From contig NZ_JAULBL010000002.1 of assembly GCF_030512175.1 (NCBI RefSeq), forward strand, positions 1,114,149-1,178,148: DNA of 64,000 nucleotides. The letters are read 5' to 3'. This document shows, one piece after another, positions 17,011 to 26,467 of this stretch; the stretch's first letter is position 1; every line of letters begins with the position of its first letter. The translations under genes were made by a program, and so were the position numbers. This DNA comes from Paeniglutamicibacter sulfureus. Its GTDB lineage: Bacteria > Actinomycetota > Actinomycetes > Actinomycetales > Micrococcaceae. The notes under the pieces are model-generated. The model did no database searches and had not been told where the DNA came from. It saw nothing but the letters and a program-made list of their open reading frames with translations.

Positions 17011-18435
17011 ATGACAACCCTGGATCGCGACGTCGTCATCATCGGAGCGGGTCCCTCGGGCCTGACCGCAGCCTACGAACTGCGCAAGGCCGGCAAGACC
17101 GTCGCAGTGCTTGAGGCACGCGACCGCGTCGGCGGCCGCACCTGGACCCAGGACATGGACGGTGCCACCATCGAGATCGGCGGCCAGTGGATCTCCCCGG
17201 ACCAGACCGGCCTGTACTCGCTGATCGAGGAACTGGGCATCGAGACCTTCGAACGTCACAAGGAGGGCGCCTCTGTCTACCTGGCCGAAGACGGCACCCG
17301 CACGGTCTATTCCGGGGAAGACTTTCCGGTGGGCGAGTCCACCGTGGCCGAGATGAACAGGCTCATTGCCGAAATGGACCGTCTCACCACCGAGGTCGAC
17401 CCGGACGCCCCGTGGGAACACCCGCAGGCCGAGGAGCTCGACAAGATCTCTTTCCACCACTGGCTGCGCAACATTTCCGGCGACGAGGTCGCCTGCAACA
17501 ACGTCGGGCTGTTCATCGCCGGCGGCATGCTCACCAAACCCGCCCACACCTTCTCCGCGCTGCAGGCGTTGCTGATGTCCGCCTCCGCCGGATCCTTCTC
17601 CAACCTCGTCGACGAAGACTTCATCCTCGACCGCCGCATCGTCGGCACCATGCAGGGCGTCTCGATCGCCCTTGCCGAACGGCTGGGCGAAGACGTCTTC
17701 CTGAACAACCCGGTGCTCAAGCTGGACTGGTCCGATGCAGGCGTGACCGCCCACGGCGCGGATGTGAGCGTCAACGCCAAGAAGGTCATCGTTGCCGTTC
17801 CGCCGAACCTGTACTCGCGCATTTCCTACAACCCGCCGCTGCCGCGCCGCCAGCACGTGACCCACCAGCACCAGTCAATGGGCCTGGTCATCAAGGTCCA
17901 TGCCGTGTACGCGACGCCGTTCTGGCGCGAGGAGGGGCTCTCGGGCACCTGCTTCGGTCCGTCCTCGATCGTGCAGGAGGTTTACGACAACACCTACCAC
18001 GGGGAATCCACCGGAACCCTGGTCGGGTTCATCTCCGACACCCAGGCCGACGCCACGTTTGCACTGGACGAGGCCGCGCGCAAGGAAGCCATCCTCAAGG
18101 GCATCGCCGGGTTCCTGGGGGACAAGGCGCTGGATCCGGAAGTGTTCTACCTTTCCGACTTCGCTGCCGAGGAATGGACCCGCGGGGCGTACGCCACCAG
18201 CTACGACTTGGGCGGCCTGTTCCGCTTCGGACCGGACCAGAACAAGAACGTCGGCCCGATCTACTTCTCCTCCTCGGATTTGGCCGGCGAGGGCTACCAG
18301 CACGTCGACGGCGCGGTGCGCATGGGGCGGCGAACTGCCGCGCGCATCGTCGCCGCGGTGGACGGCACGGAGCACGACATGGACTACGACGGTGTCGTCT
18401 CCAAGTTCGGCACCCTCGCGGCGTTGGACGCCTAG
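17011..18435 (+). CDS. puo: Putrescine oxidase (flavin amine oxidase)
   Basis: The 474-residue protein is an FAD-dependent amine oxidase: dinucleotide fold VVIIGAGPSGLTAA near the start, LEARDRVGGRTWT, and the C-terminal FAD segment GEGYQHVDGAVRMG. Its sequence and length follow the putrescine oxidases of Rhodococcus and Kocuria closely (e.g. IGGQWISPDQT, FIAGGMLTKPAH). The reaction is putrescine + O2 to 4-aminobutanal + H2O2 + NH3. ATG 17011 (MTTLDRD) fits the family start. Followed at 5 bp by a universal stress protein and then a permease: a putrescine uptake and oxidation operon. Confidence 0.9.
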   Translation: MTTLDRDVVIIGAGPSGLTAAYELRKAGKTVAVLEARDRVGGRTWTQDMDGATIEIGGQWISPDQTGLYSLIEELGIETFERHKEGASVYLAEDGTRTVYSGEDFPVGESTVAEMNRLIAEMDRLTTEVDPDAPWEHPQAEELDKISFHHWLRNISGDEVACNNVGLFIAGGMLTKPAHTFSALQALLMSASAGSFSNLVDEDFILDRRIVGTMQGVSIALAERLGEDVFLNNPVLKLDWSDAGVTAHGADVSVNAKKVIVAVPPNLYSRISYNPPLPRRQHVTHQHQSMGLVIKVHAVYATPFWREEGLSGTCFGPSSIVQEVYDNTYHGESTGTLVGFISDTQADATFALDEAARKEAILKGIAGFLGDKALDPEVFYLSDFAAEEWTRGAYATSYDLGGLFRFGPDQNKNVGPIYFSSSDLAGEGYQHVDGAVRMGRRTAARIVAAVDGTEHDMDYDGVVSKFGTLAALDA

Positions 18436-18439
18436 CACC

Positions 18440-19318
18440 ATGCGCCTGCTTGTTGGATACACCGCCGATGCCCGGGGCGCCGAGGCGATTGCCCTGGCCG
18501 CCGCGCTGGGCGGCCCCGCCGCCCACCTTGACCTTGCCATCGTCCTGCCCGAAAGCACCCCGTTCTCCGCGGTCTACCCGGGCGGCGACCACGGGTATTG
18601 CTCCATCCTGGCCGAGAAGGTCGACCTGTGGGCGAAGGAAGCGCTCGCACTGGTCCCTCCGGGCATCAGCGCCCGAGTGATTGCCCGGGCGGTGGGCTCC
18701 CCGGCCCAGGGCCTGATTGCCTTGGCCACGGAGACCGGCGCACGGGCCATCGTGCTGGGCGGCCGCAAGCGCCACATGGCAGGGTTCTTTGCCCCGGGAT
18801 CGGTGGCCAGCGCGCTGCTGCACGCCGCGCCGATCCCCGTGGCCATGGGGTCCCCCGAGGCCGTTGCTTCGCTGGAGAGGGCCAACGGCCAACTGCGCCG
18901 GGTCACCGCCCTGGTGGGCACCCGCCCCGGGGCCAAGGGGGTGGTGCAGGCTGCCGCTGCCGCCGCGCACCAGCAGGACCTGCAGCTTCGGGTCGTGTCC
19001 CTTGTGGCCCAGGACGACAATAACGACCGCGGCGCGGACCTGGACGAGTCCATCTCCCGGGCCCGGGCAAGCGTCGCCGAGGTCGTGGCGGAACTGGGCG
19101 TCGCAGCCGAGATCTCCATTGCCTCCGGCACCGGCATCGACGATGCCATTGCCGAATTGGGATGGGAAGACGGGGAAATTGCCGTCGTCGGTTCGAGCCG
19201 GCTGGCACGCAAGCGCCGGCTCTTCCTGGGCTCCACTGCCCAACGCATGTTGCGGACCCTGCCGGTTCCGCTGGTGGTGGTTCCCAAGAACTACAAAACG
19301 GGGCCGGCACGGTCCTAG
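18440..19318 (+). CDS. Tandem universal stress protein
   Basis: The 292-residue protein consists of two UspA-like domains (about 1-140 and 150-290). The second has the ATP-binding motif in GSSRLARKRRLFLGST; the first has a looser version (GGRKRHMAGFFAPGSVA). It starts 4 bp after the putrescine oxidase stop, so the two are cotranscribed. USPs often accompany APC permeases; a role in controlling the permease or in coping with H2O2 from the oxidase is inference. Confidence 0.85.
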   Translation: MRLLVGYTADARGAEAIALAAALGGPAAHLDLAIVLPESTPFSAVYPGGDHGYCSILAEKVDLWAKEALALVPPGISARVIARAVGSPAQGLIALATETGARAIVLGGRKRHMAGFFAPGSVASALLHAAPIPVAMGSPEAVASLERANGQLRRVTALVGTRPGAKGVVQAAAAAAHQQDLQLRVVSLVAQDDNNDRGADLDESISRARASVAEVVAELGVAAEISIASGTGIDDAIAELGWEDGEIAVVGSSRLARKRRLFLGSTAQRMLRTLPVPLVVVPKNYKTGPARS

Positions 19319-19396
19319 CACCAATCACCGCATGATGGTGCGGCGCGTTCCCTTTCGGGGTCGTTTGCCGCACCGCCTGGATGAAGGAAACCAATC

Positions 19397-20923
19397 ATGA
19401 GTCGTGAAACAACGACCGAAACCCGTCCCGCGCAGGATGCCGGATCGGGCCTGGGCAACAAGGGACTGTCAAAGGGCACCGTCGGGGTGCTCGGCGCTGT
19501 CGTCATCGGGATTTCGTCCATTGCCCCGGCCTACACCTTGACCGCGGCACTGGGGCCCACGGTCGCCGAGGTGGGCACCCAGCTCCCGGCCATCTTCATC
19601 GCCGGGTTCCTGCCCATGCTTCTGGTGGCCCTGGGCTACCGCGAGCTCAACAGTGCCATGCCCGACTCGGGCACCTCGTTCACCTGGGCGACCCGCGCGT
19701 TCGGGCCCTGGATCGGCTGGATGGGTGGCTGGGGCCTGGTCGCCGCCACCATCATTGTGCTCTCCAACCTGGCGGCCGTCGCGGTTGACTTCTTCTACAT
19801 CCTGCTCGCCCAGCTCACCGGCAACGACGCCATCGCCGAGCTGACGACGAACCTGTGGGTCAACATCCCCACGACCCTGGTGTTCATCGCCGCCGCGTGC
19901 TGGATTTCCTATCGCGGCATGCAGACCACCAAGGCCTTCCAGTACTGGCTGGTCGCCTTCCAGCTCATCGTGTTGGCCTGGTTCGCGATCGCCGCCTTCG
20001 GCCACGTGAAAAACGGCACGGCCTTCGACCCGACACCCATCTCACTGGACTGGTTCAACCCCCTGGCGGTGGAATCCTTCGGGGCCTTCGCCGCAGGCAT
20101 CTCCCTGTCGATCTTCATCTTCTGGGGCTGGGACGTCACCCTCACCATGAACGAGGAGACCAAGAACCCCGCCAAGGTGCCGGGCCGCGCCGCGACGATC
20201 ACGGTGCTTGTCATCATGGGCATCTACATGGTCATCTCCCTTGCGGTCATCGCCTATGCGGGTATCGGCGAGACCGGGCTCGGCGCCGGCAACCCGGAGA
20301 ACCAGGAATCGATCTTCGCCGTCCTTGCCGGACCCGTCATGGGACCGTTTGCGATCCTGATGTCCCTGGCCATCCTTTCCTCCTCGGCGGCCTCGCTTCA
20401 ATCGACCCTGGTGTCCCCGGCCCGCACCCTGCTGGCCATGGGCTACTACAAGGCACTGCCGGAAACCTTCGGCAAGATTTCCCCGCGCTTCATGTCCCCG
20501 TCGGTGGCGACCGTCACCGCCGGCGCGGCCGCCGCCGGCTTCTACGTCATCACCCGCCTGCTCAGTGAAAACGCGCTGTGGGACACCATCACCGCCCTGG
20601 GCCTGATGATCTGCTTCTACTACGGCGTCACCGCGCTCGCCTGCGTCTGGTACTTCCGCCGCGAGGCCTTCGACTCGGTGCGCAACTTCTTCTTCAGGTT
20701 CCTGGCTCCGCTGCTGGGCGGGGTGATCTTGCTGGTGATGTTCGTGAGCACTGCGCGCGACTCGATGGACCCGGACTACGGTTCGGGTTCCAACATCGGC
20801 GGCCTGGGCATGGTGTTCATCCTGGGAGTGGGCGTGCTGCTGCTGGGCGTGGCCATCATGTTCTGGATGCGCGTGCGCAGCCCGGGATTCTTCAAGGGGG
20901 AAACGCTCAAGCGCCTGAGGTAA
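19397..20923 (+). CDS. APC-superfamily amino acid/polyamine permease
   Basis: The 508-residue protein has about 12 membrane helices and the APC opening (ISSIAPAYTLTAALGPT in helix 1, unwound Gly-rich region). AAGGAA precedes ATG 19397 by 8 bases. As third gene in the putrescine oxidase operon it likely imports putrescine or another polyamine by ion symport or exchange. The 78-bp gap before it contains only a ribosome site. Confidence 0.87.
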   Translation: MSRETTTETRPAQDAGSGLGNKGLSKGTVGVLGAVVIGISSIAPAYTLTAALGPTVAEVGTQLPAIFIAGFLPMLLVALGYRELNSAMPDSGTSFTWATRAFGPWIGWMGGWGLVAATIIVLSNLAAVAVDFFYILLAQLTGNDAIAELTTNLWVNIPTTLVFIAAACWISYRGMQTTKAFQYWLVAFQLIVLAWFAIAAFGHVKNGTAFDPTPISLDWFNPLAVESFGAFAAGISLSIFIFWGWDVTLTMNEETKNPAKVPGRAATITVLVIMGIYMVISLAVIAYAGIGETGLGAGNPENQESIFAVLAGPVMGPFAILMSLAILSSSAASLQSTLVSPARTLLAMGYYKALPETFGKISPRFMSPSVATVTAGAAAAGFYVITRLLSENALWDTITALGLMICFYYGVTALACVWYFRREAFDSVRNFFFRFLAPLLGGVILLVMFVSTARDSMDPDYGSGSNIGGLGMVFILGVGVLLLGVAIMFWMRVRSPGFFKGETLKRLR

Positions 20924-20949
20924 CCCGGAACCCGGGACAAGGCAAGACG

Positions 20950-20990
20950 GCTGCCTGCCGGATCGCGGCTTCACGTCGCCGGCGGGCAGC
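20950..20990 (+). terminator. Terminator of the putrescine operon
   Basis: A 12-bp stem (GCTGCCTGCCGG at 20950-20961 with 20979-20990, one G-U) begins 26 bp after the permease stop, followed by TTCCC. Confidence 0.6.
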
Positions 20991-21106
20991 TTCCCGCGTT
21001 AAGCCCCCAAACAATCCCCGCACCCGATCCCCAGCGGCATGGGAGAATTGGGGGTGGCGGCAGGGAAGTCTCCCGCCCCGAATCCCTTCTTTGATGAAAG
21101 AGAGTC

Positions 21107-21637
21107 ATGAGCGAGGAACTTGTGGTGCTGTTGGCAGCCGATGGCACCCGCATCGGCACCGAGCCCAAGGCGAGCGTGCACACCGCGAACACCCCGTTGC
21201 ACCTGGCGTTTTCCTGCTACCTCTATGACGGGGAGGGGCGGATCCTGATGACCCGGCGCGCCCTGGGCAAGAAGACCTGGCCGGGAGTGTGGACCAATTC
21301 GTTCTGCGGGCACCCCGGTGCCGACGAATCCTTTGAGGATGCCATGGTGCGCCGTGCCGGGCAGGAACTGGGCGCCGCCATCGGCGGGATCCGACCGCTG
21401 CTCCCGGACTTTGCCTACCGGGCCGTTGATGCCTCGGGCATTGTGGAAAACGAGGTTTGCCCGGTTTTCGCGGCCCGGATAGCCGGGGACCTCGAGCCCA
21501 ATCCGGACGAGGTTGCCGAATACGCGTGGGTCGCCCCCGCCGACCTGTTGGCCGCGGCCAAGGCAACGCCCTTCGCCTTCTCCCCGTGGCTGCTCGAACA
21601 AATCGCCCAGGGTTCGCTTGACGATCCCCTGCCGTAG
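21107..21637 (+). CDS. idi: Isopentenyl-diphosphate delta-isomerase, type I
   Basis: The 176-residue protein has the Nudix-like type I IDI core: catalytic Cys in NSFCGHP, Glu in ENEVCPVF, and the metal-site His in HLAFSCYLYD. It interconverts IPP and DMAPP for isoprenoid synthesis (carotenoids, menaquinone). GTG/ATG choice is simple: ATG 21107 follows AAAGAGAG. It is a single gene with a hairpin after it. Confidence 0.93.
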   Translation: MSEELVVLLAADGTRIGTEPKASVHTANTPLHLAFSCYLYDGEGRILMTRRALGKKTWPGVWTNSFCGHPGADESFEDAMVRRAGQELGAAIGGIRPLLPDFAYRAVDASGIVENEVCPVFAARIAGDLEPNPDEVAEYAWVAPADLLAAAKATPFAFSPWLLEQIAQGSLDDPLP

Positions 21638-21651
21638 GACGGCTTGAGGGC

Positions 21652-21692
21652 CGAAGCCTCCCTTGCCCGGAACACGGGGGAGGGAGGCTTCG
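21652..21692 (+). terminator. Hairpin after idi
   Basis: Perfect 12-bp arms (CGAAGCCTCCCT at 21652-21663 and 21681-21692) with a 17-base loop lie 15 bp after the idi stop; no U-tract. Confidence 0.6.
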
Positions 21693-21853
21693 CCATTGCC
21701 GGAGGCCTTGGGACGGGCACGGCACGCTGCCAAAAGCCGGATTCCGTACGGGCGTATTCCGGCCACAATTTAGTAGGAAGACCTAGTAAATTTTGAAGGT
21801 TCCTAGTAGTCTCGCGAATGAATGCAGAGCCCAGCATCACAAGGAGAACTCGG

Positions 21854-22618
21854 ATGAAGATCGTGGTTTTGATCAAGCAGGTTCCGGACACAGCGGAGGA
21901 ACGCAGGTTGTCCCCGGACACCGGAAGGGTTGACCGCGAAGGCACCGACCCGGTCATTGACGAAATCACCGAAAGAGCCCTCGAACTGGCCCTCACGGTC
22001 AAGGACCGAGACAAGTCCACCGAGGTCGTGGTCGCCTCCATGGGCCCGGCCGACGCCGCCAAGTCCATCCGCAAGGCATTGTCGATGGGAGCCGATTCCG
22101 GCATCCACATCCTGGATGATTCGCTGGCAGGAGCCGACATGGTCCTCACCGCCGCGACGCTGGCTGCGGCACTGCGCGACACCGGCGCGGACCTGGTCAT
22201 CGCCGGAAACGAGTCCACCGACGGACGGGCCGGAATGATCCCGGCAATGATCGCCGAACACCTGGGCCTGCCGCTGTTGGGCTCCCTGGTGTCAGCGGAA
22301 ATCGGAGGCGACGCCGTCGCCGGGGTGCGGCTCTCCGAGGTCGGCACGCAGGAAGTCACCGCGTCCTACCCCGCAGTCCTCACCGTCACCGAACGATTCG
22401 AGGAAGCCCGCTTCCCCAACTTCAAGGGCATCATGGGCGCCAAACGCAAGCCGCTGGCAACCATCTCCGCCGCCGATCTCGGGGTCTCCGCCCAGGTGCG
22501 CAGCACCGTGCTGGATGTTGCGCAGCGGCCACCGCGCACCGCCGGCCGCAAGATCGTCGACGACGGGAACGCCGCCGCCGAACTTGTCGACTTCCTCGCC
22601 GCCCGGCGCCTGATCTAG
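21854..22618 (+). CDS. etfB: Electron transfer flavoprotein beta subunit
   Basis: The 254-residue protein begins MKIVVLIKQVPDT, the EtfB signature, and carries the beta-loop/adenine-nucleotide region (VIAGNESTDG) and LPLLGSLVS. It binds AMP and pairs with EtfA. ATG 21854 has AAGGAG 7 bases upstream, much better than ATG 21818. Three TAGTA elements (21770, 21783, 21803) precede it and may be a regulatory site. It starts a four-gene cluster. Confidence 0.95.
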   Translation: MKIVVLIKQVPDTAEERRLSPDTGRVDREGTDPVIDEITERALELALTVKDRDKSTEVVVASMGPADAAKSIRKALSMGADSGIHILDDSLAGADMVLTAATLAAALRDTGADLVIAGNESTDGRAGMIPAMIAEHLGLPLLGSLVSAEIGGDAVAGVRLSEVGTQEVTASYPAVLTVTERFEEARFPNFKGIMGAKRKPLATISAADLGVSAQVRSTVLDVAQRPPRTAGRKIVDDGNAAAELVDFLAARRLI

Positions 22619-22633
22619 CAAAGGTCCCCTTCC

Positions 22634-23602
22634 ATGCCAAGCGTCCTTGCCCTCATCGAACTCACCCACACCGGACACGCCACCGCATCGGCGCGTGGCC
22701 TGCTGGCGGTCGCCGCCCGGCTCGGCACTCCCGTCGCCGTCACCGTTTCCGCGACCACGCTGCCGCCGGAAACCGTGGCCAGGCTCGGCGAGCTCGGCGC
22801 CGCGAAAATCCACGCCGTGGAAATGGCCGACGCGGACACCACCTTGCTCACCCCCCTTGTCGATGCGCTTGCCGACGCAGTGGCCGCCCATGCACCGGAG
22901 GCCGTGCTCCTCGCCGCAACGGTTGATGGCCGCGAGGCTGCAGCCCGCTTGGCTGTGCGCACCGGCGGGGGACTTCTGGCCGATGTCGTGGACGCCGCCA
23001 CCTCCGATTCCGGGATCGTCACCGAACATTCCGTTTTTGGCGGCAGCTACTCCGTACACGCCACCGTGCCCGGTGCCCTGCCCATCATCACCCTGCGCTC
23101 GGGCGCCATCGACGAACAGGCAGCGCCTGCCACGGCTGAGGTCAACGTCGTCCGGCTCGAGCCGGGCACCGCGCGTACCGCCGCCATCACCTCGCGCGCC
23201 GATGCACCGGAAGAATCTTCCCGGCCGGAACTTCGCGGGGCTGCCACCGTGGTCTCCGGCGGCCGCGGACTGGGTTCGGCCGAGAACTTCGTGCTGGTCG
23301 AGCAGCTGGCAGATGCCCTCGGCGCAGCGGTCGGAGCCTCCCGCGCAGCCGTTGACGCCGGATTCATTGCCCAGAGGGCCCAAGTCGGGCAGACCGGGGT
23401 GAGCGTGTCCCCGCAGCTGTATTTGGCCCTGGGCATCTCAGGGGCCATCCAGCATCGCGCCGGCATGCAGACGGCCAAGACCATCGTGGCCATCAACCGT
23501 GACGAGGATGCCCCGATTTTCGAGATCGCCGATTTGGGTATCGTTGGGGATGTGTTCACGGTGGTTCCGCAGGTGGTCGAACTGCTCAAGTCCCGCTCCT
23601 GA
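22634..23602 (+). CDS. etfA: Electron transfer flavoprotein alpha subunit
   Basis: The 322-residue protein has the C-terminal FAD domain of EtfA ([52 protein letters not shown]). With EtfB it carries electrons from acyl-CoA dehydrogenases. It starts 15 bp after etfB with AAAGG upstream. Confidence 0.95.
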   Translation: MPSVLALIELTHTGHATASARGLLAVAARLGTPVAVTVSATTLPPETVARLGELGAAKIHAVEMADADTTLLTPLVDALADAVAAHAPEAVLLAATVDGREAAARLAVRTGGGLLADVVDAATSDSGIVTEHSVFGGSYSVHATVPGALPIITLRSGAIDEQAAPATAEVNVVRLEPGTARTAAITSRADAPEESSRPELRGAATVVSGGRGLGSAENFVLVEQLADALGAAVGASRAAVDAGFIAQRAQVGQTGVSVSPQLYLALGISGAIQHRAGMQTAKTIVAINRDEDAPIFEIADLGIVGDVFTVVPQVVELLKSRS

Positions 23603-23647
23603 GCCACCCCGAACGCACCTACCAACCACGAACACGAGGAACATGAG

Positions 23648-24580
23648 ATGACCGCACGGTCCACCCCCAGGAAACAGGCAGCCAACAAGTGGGTGCGCGC
23701 AGGCATCATCGCGGGATCGCTGATCGTCCTGCTGGTCATCGCCGTATTCATTGCCCGCTGGCTGGTCACCCTTGAGGGCGTCAAGACCTGGATGGCCACC
23801 TACACCGGGCATTCAGAGCTTCCCGCGGGCACGCCGGTGGGGTTCCCCGCGTGGCTGGGATGGCAGCACTTCCTGAACGTCTTCTTCCTGGTGCTGATCG
23901 TGCGCACCGGCTGGCAGGTGCGCACCGTGGCCCGGCCGGCCGCGCACTGGGTGCGCAACAACAAGGGCCTGATCCGCACCAAGGGCGCTCCCGCCCGGAT
24001 CAGCCTGGACCTGTGGTTCCACCTCACCCTCGATGCCCTGTGGGTGCTCAACGGCATCATCTTCGTCATCGTGCTCTTTGCCACGGGCCAATGGGCGCGC
24101 ATCGTGCCCACCAGCTGGGACATCATCCCCAACGCGCTCTCCGCCGGGCTCCAGTACCTCTCGCTGAACTGGCCGACCGAGCACGGCTGGGTGAACTACA
24201 ACGCCCTGCAGGTGCTGACCTACTTCGTGACCGTCTTCATCGCGGCCCCGCTGGCGATCCTCACCGGCCTGCGGATGTCCGGGGCCTGGCCCAAGAAGGC
24301 GGTTGCGCTCAACAAGGCCTACCCCATGGAACTCGCCCGGGCGCTGCACTTCCCGGTCATGATCTACTTCGTTGCCTTCACCGTGGTGCACGTGGCGCTG
24401 GTGCTGGCCACCGGGGCATTGCGCAACCTGAACCACATGTACGCGGCCAACGATTCGGCCGGGTTCACCGGGCTCATCATCTTCGCCGTGTCCATCGTGG
24501 TGATCGTGGGCGTCTGGTTCCTGGCCCAGCCGGTCTTCCTGCGCCCGATCGCCTCGTTGACCGGAAAGGTCGGCAAGTAG
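23648..24580 (+). CDS. Cytochrome b561-like membrane protein
   Basis: The 310-residue protein has about six membrane segments with histidines placed for b-type haem binding: QHFLN (about 76), WFHLT (about 125), ALHFPVM (about 237) and VVHVALV (about 250). The last two lie in the paired helix pattern of cytochrome b/b6/b561 proteins. It starts 45 bp after etfA and precedes the acyl-CoA dehydrogenase, which suggests it passes electrons between ETF and the membrane quinone pool. That role is inference from position. Confidence 0.75.
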   Translation: MTARSTPRKQAANKWVRAGIIAGSLIVLLVIAVFIARWLVTLEGVKTWMATYTGHSELPAGTPVGFPAWLGWQHFLNVFFLVLIVRTGWQVRTVARPAAHWVRNNKGLIRTKGAPARISLDLWFHLTLDALWVLNGIIFVIVLFATGQWARIVPTSWDIIPNALSAGLQYLSLNWPTEHGWVNYNALQVLTYFVTVFIAAPLAILTGLRMSGAWPKKAVALNKAYPMELARALHFPVMIYFVAFTVVHVALVLATGALRNLNHMYAANDSAGFTGLIIFAVSIVVIVGVWFLAQPVFLRPIASLTGKVGK

Positions 24581-24655
24581 CCGAACCCCCCGATTCGCCC
24601 CCACCCACCGAAGTGAACCTGACCTCCGCCCACCGCACAGACCCAGGAGCCGAGC

Positions 24656-25792
24656 ATGTTTGAACTCACCGAAGACCAGAAGGCAATCGTCGAGATGGTG
24701 GGAGACTTCGCCACCGAGCAGCTTGCCCCGCATGCAGCGGCCTGGGACAGGGACCACCATTTCCCCGTCGACGTCCTGGCCGAGGCCGGGGCCCTGGGCA
24801 TGGGCGGGATCTACGTGCGCGAGGAATTCGGGGGCTCGGGAATGAGCCGGCTGGACGCAGCCCTGATCTTCGAGGAGCTGGCCAAGGCCGATCCGACCAT
24901 TTCCGCCTACATTTCCATCCACAACATGGTGGCGTGGATGATCGATCGCTTCGGCAACGACGAGCAGCGAGCGGCCTGGGTGCCGCAGCTATGCACCATG
25001 GAGATGTTGGGCAGCTATTGCCTCACCGAGCCCGGAGCAGGCTCCGACGCCGGGGCGCTGGCCACCAGGGCCGTGCTCGACGGCGACTCCTACGTGCTCA
25101 ACGGGACCAAGCAATTCATCTCCGGCGCCGGATCCTCGGGCGTGTACCTGGTGATGGCCCGGACCGCCGACACCGGAAGCGCCGGAATCACCGCGTTCAT
25201 TGTCCCGGATGGAACCCCGGGTCTCTCCTTCGGGGCGCTGGAGGCGAAGATGGGCTGGAACGCCCAGCCCACCCGCCAGGTGGTCATGGAAAACGTCAGG
25301 ATCCCGGTGGGCAACCGCCTGGGCGATGAGGGCACCGGTTTCGGGATCGCCATGAAGGGCCTCAACGGTGGACGGGTGAACATCGGAGCGTGCTCGGTCG
25401 GCGGCGGCCAGGCGGCCATGGACAAGTCCGTTGCCTACCTGAAAGAGCGCGAGGCCTTTGGCAAGCCGCTGATCGCACAGCAGGCGCTGCTCTTCGAAAT
25501 CGCGGACATGGAGACCGAGCTGGAAACGGCGCGGACCATGATTTGGCGGGCTGCGGATGCCCTGGATCGCGGGACGGACGACACCGTGCGCTTGTGCGCC
25601 ATGGCCAAGCGGGTGGCCACCGACGCCGGATTCAAGGTCGCCAACACCGCACTGCAACTGCACGGCGGCTATGGCTACCTCTCCGAGTACGGGATCGAGA
25701 AGATTGTCCGCGACCTGCGGGTGCACCAGATCCTGGAGGGCAGCAACGAGATCATGCGCATGGTCATCGGGCGAATGGCCGTGGAGCGCTAA
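24656..25792 (+). CDS. Acyl-CoA dehydrogenase (isobutyryl/short-branched-chain type)
   Basis: The 378-residue protein has the full acyl-CoA dehydrogenase fold: YCLTEPGAGSDAG (FAD/substrate loop), FISGAG, FGKPLIAQQALLFEIADM, LHGGYGYLSEYGIEKI and the C-terminal LEGSNEIMR segment. The sequence style is closest to isobutyryl-CoA or short-chain enzymes. It donates electrons to ETF, whose genes lie just upstream. Substrate specificity is not certain. Confidence 0.9.
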   Translation: MFELTEDQKAIVEMVGDFATEQLAPHAAAWDRDHHFPVDVLAEAGALGMGGIYVREEFGGSGMSRLDAALIFEELAKADPTISAYISIHNMVAWMIDRFGNDEQRAAWVPQLCTMEMLGSYCLTEPGAGSDAGALATRAVLDGDSYVLNGTKQFISGAGSSGVYLVMARTADTGSAGITAFIVPDGTPGLSFGALEAKMGWNAQPTRQVVMENVRIPVGNRLGDEGTGFGIAMKGLNGGRVNIGACSVGGGQAAMDKSVAYLKEREAFGKPLIAQQALLFEIADMETELETARTMIWRAADALDRGTDDTVRLCAMAKRVATDAGFKVANTALQLHGGYGYLSEYGIEKIVRDLRVHQILEGSNEIMRMVIGRMAVER

Positions 25793-25977
25793 CCCCGCGT
25801 CGCGGACGGAGGCCGCCCGCTGCCGCATTCAAGCAATGGCCTCATCGTGATTTCGACCGTCTTGGCGGGGGTCGAAGCTGCGATGGGGGTCCCCAGCGGT
25901 CGATATTGCACGTGATTCGGCGAGCCGTGCCCGGCCACGAGTTCCTTGGGACCCGGCCCGCCGAAAAATCGGTGCGG

Positions 25978-26373
25978 TTACTTCCCTGCCCAGGCAGTGG
26001 CTTGGACCTCAACCAGAAGTTCGGGTGCCAGCAGCGGCGCCACGATGGTGGCGCGTGAGGGACGGTGGCCGCCGAAGGTGTCAACCCATGCGCGGTTGTA
26101 TTCGCCGGCCATGGCGGCGTCGTTGATGTAGACCGTCGTGGTGACGACGGCGTCGAGTCCCAGATCGTAGGCCGCCAGGACGGTCTGCAGGTTCCTGAGT
26201 GTCTGCACCGTCTGTGCGTAGATGTCGCCCTTGCCGACCAAGACCTTGTTTTCGTCCTTGGAGACCATCCCTGAAACAAAGACCAGATCGCCTGCGCGGG
26301 TCGCGCTCGGGAAGGGACTTGCCTCGGTGGTCATGCCTGCAACGTCGATATTTGTAAGGCCCGCAGCGCCCAT
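25978..26373 (-). CDS. RidA-family (YjgF/YER057c) protein
   Basis: The 131-residue protein has RidA features: DLVFVSGMV strand, and the conserved Arg in PSRATIVA followed by LLVEVQATAWA. RidA proteins deaminate reactive enamine/imine intermediates. AGAGGAG is 4-10 bases before ATG 26373, so I prefer it to 26415. It is followed (upstream, same strand) by an Lrp/AsnC regulator that may control it. Confidence 0.85.
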   Translation of the reverse strand: MGAAGLTNIDVAGMTTEASPFPSATRAGDLVFVSGMVSKDENKVLVGKGDIYAQTVQTLRNLQTVLAAYDLGLDAVVTTTVYINDAAMAGEYNRAWVDTFGGHRPSRATIVAPLLAPELLVEVQATAWAGK

Positions 26374-26467
26374 GATGCTCCTCTGTTCGATGTGGTGTGG
26401 GTAGCAAGGTGCCACCCAGAAAAGACTAGGGCATCGAGCTGGCAGTCACCGGGACCCCAGCGCGGGT

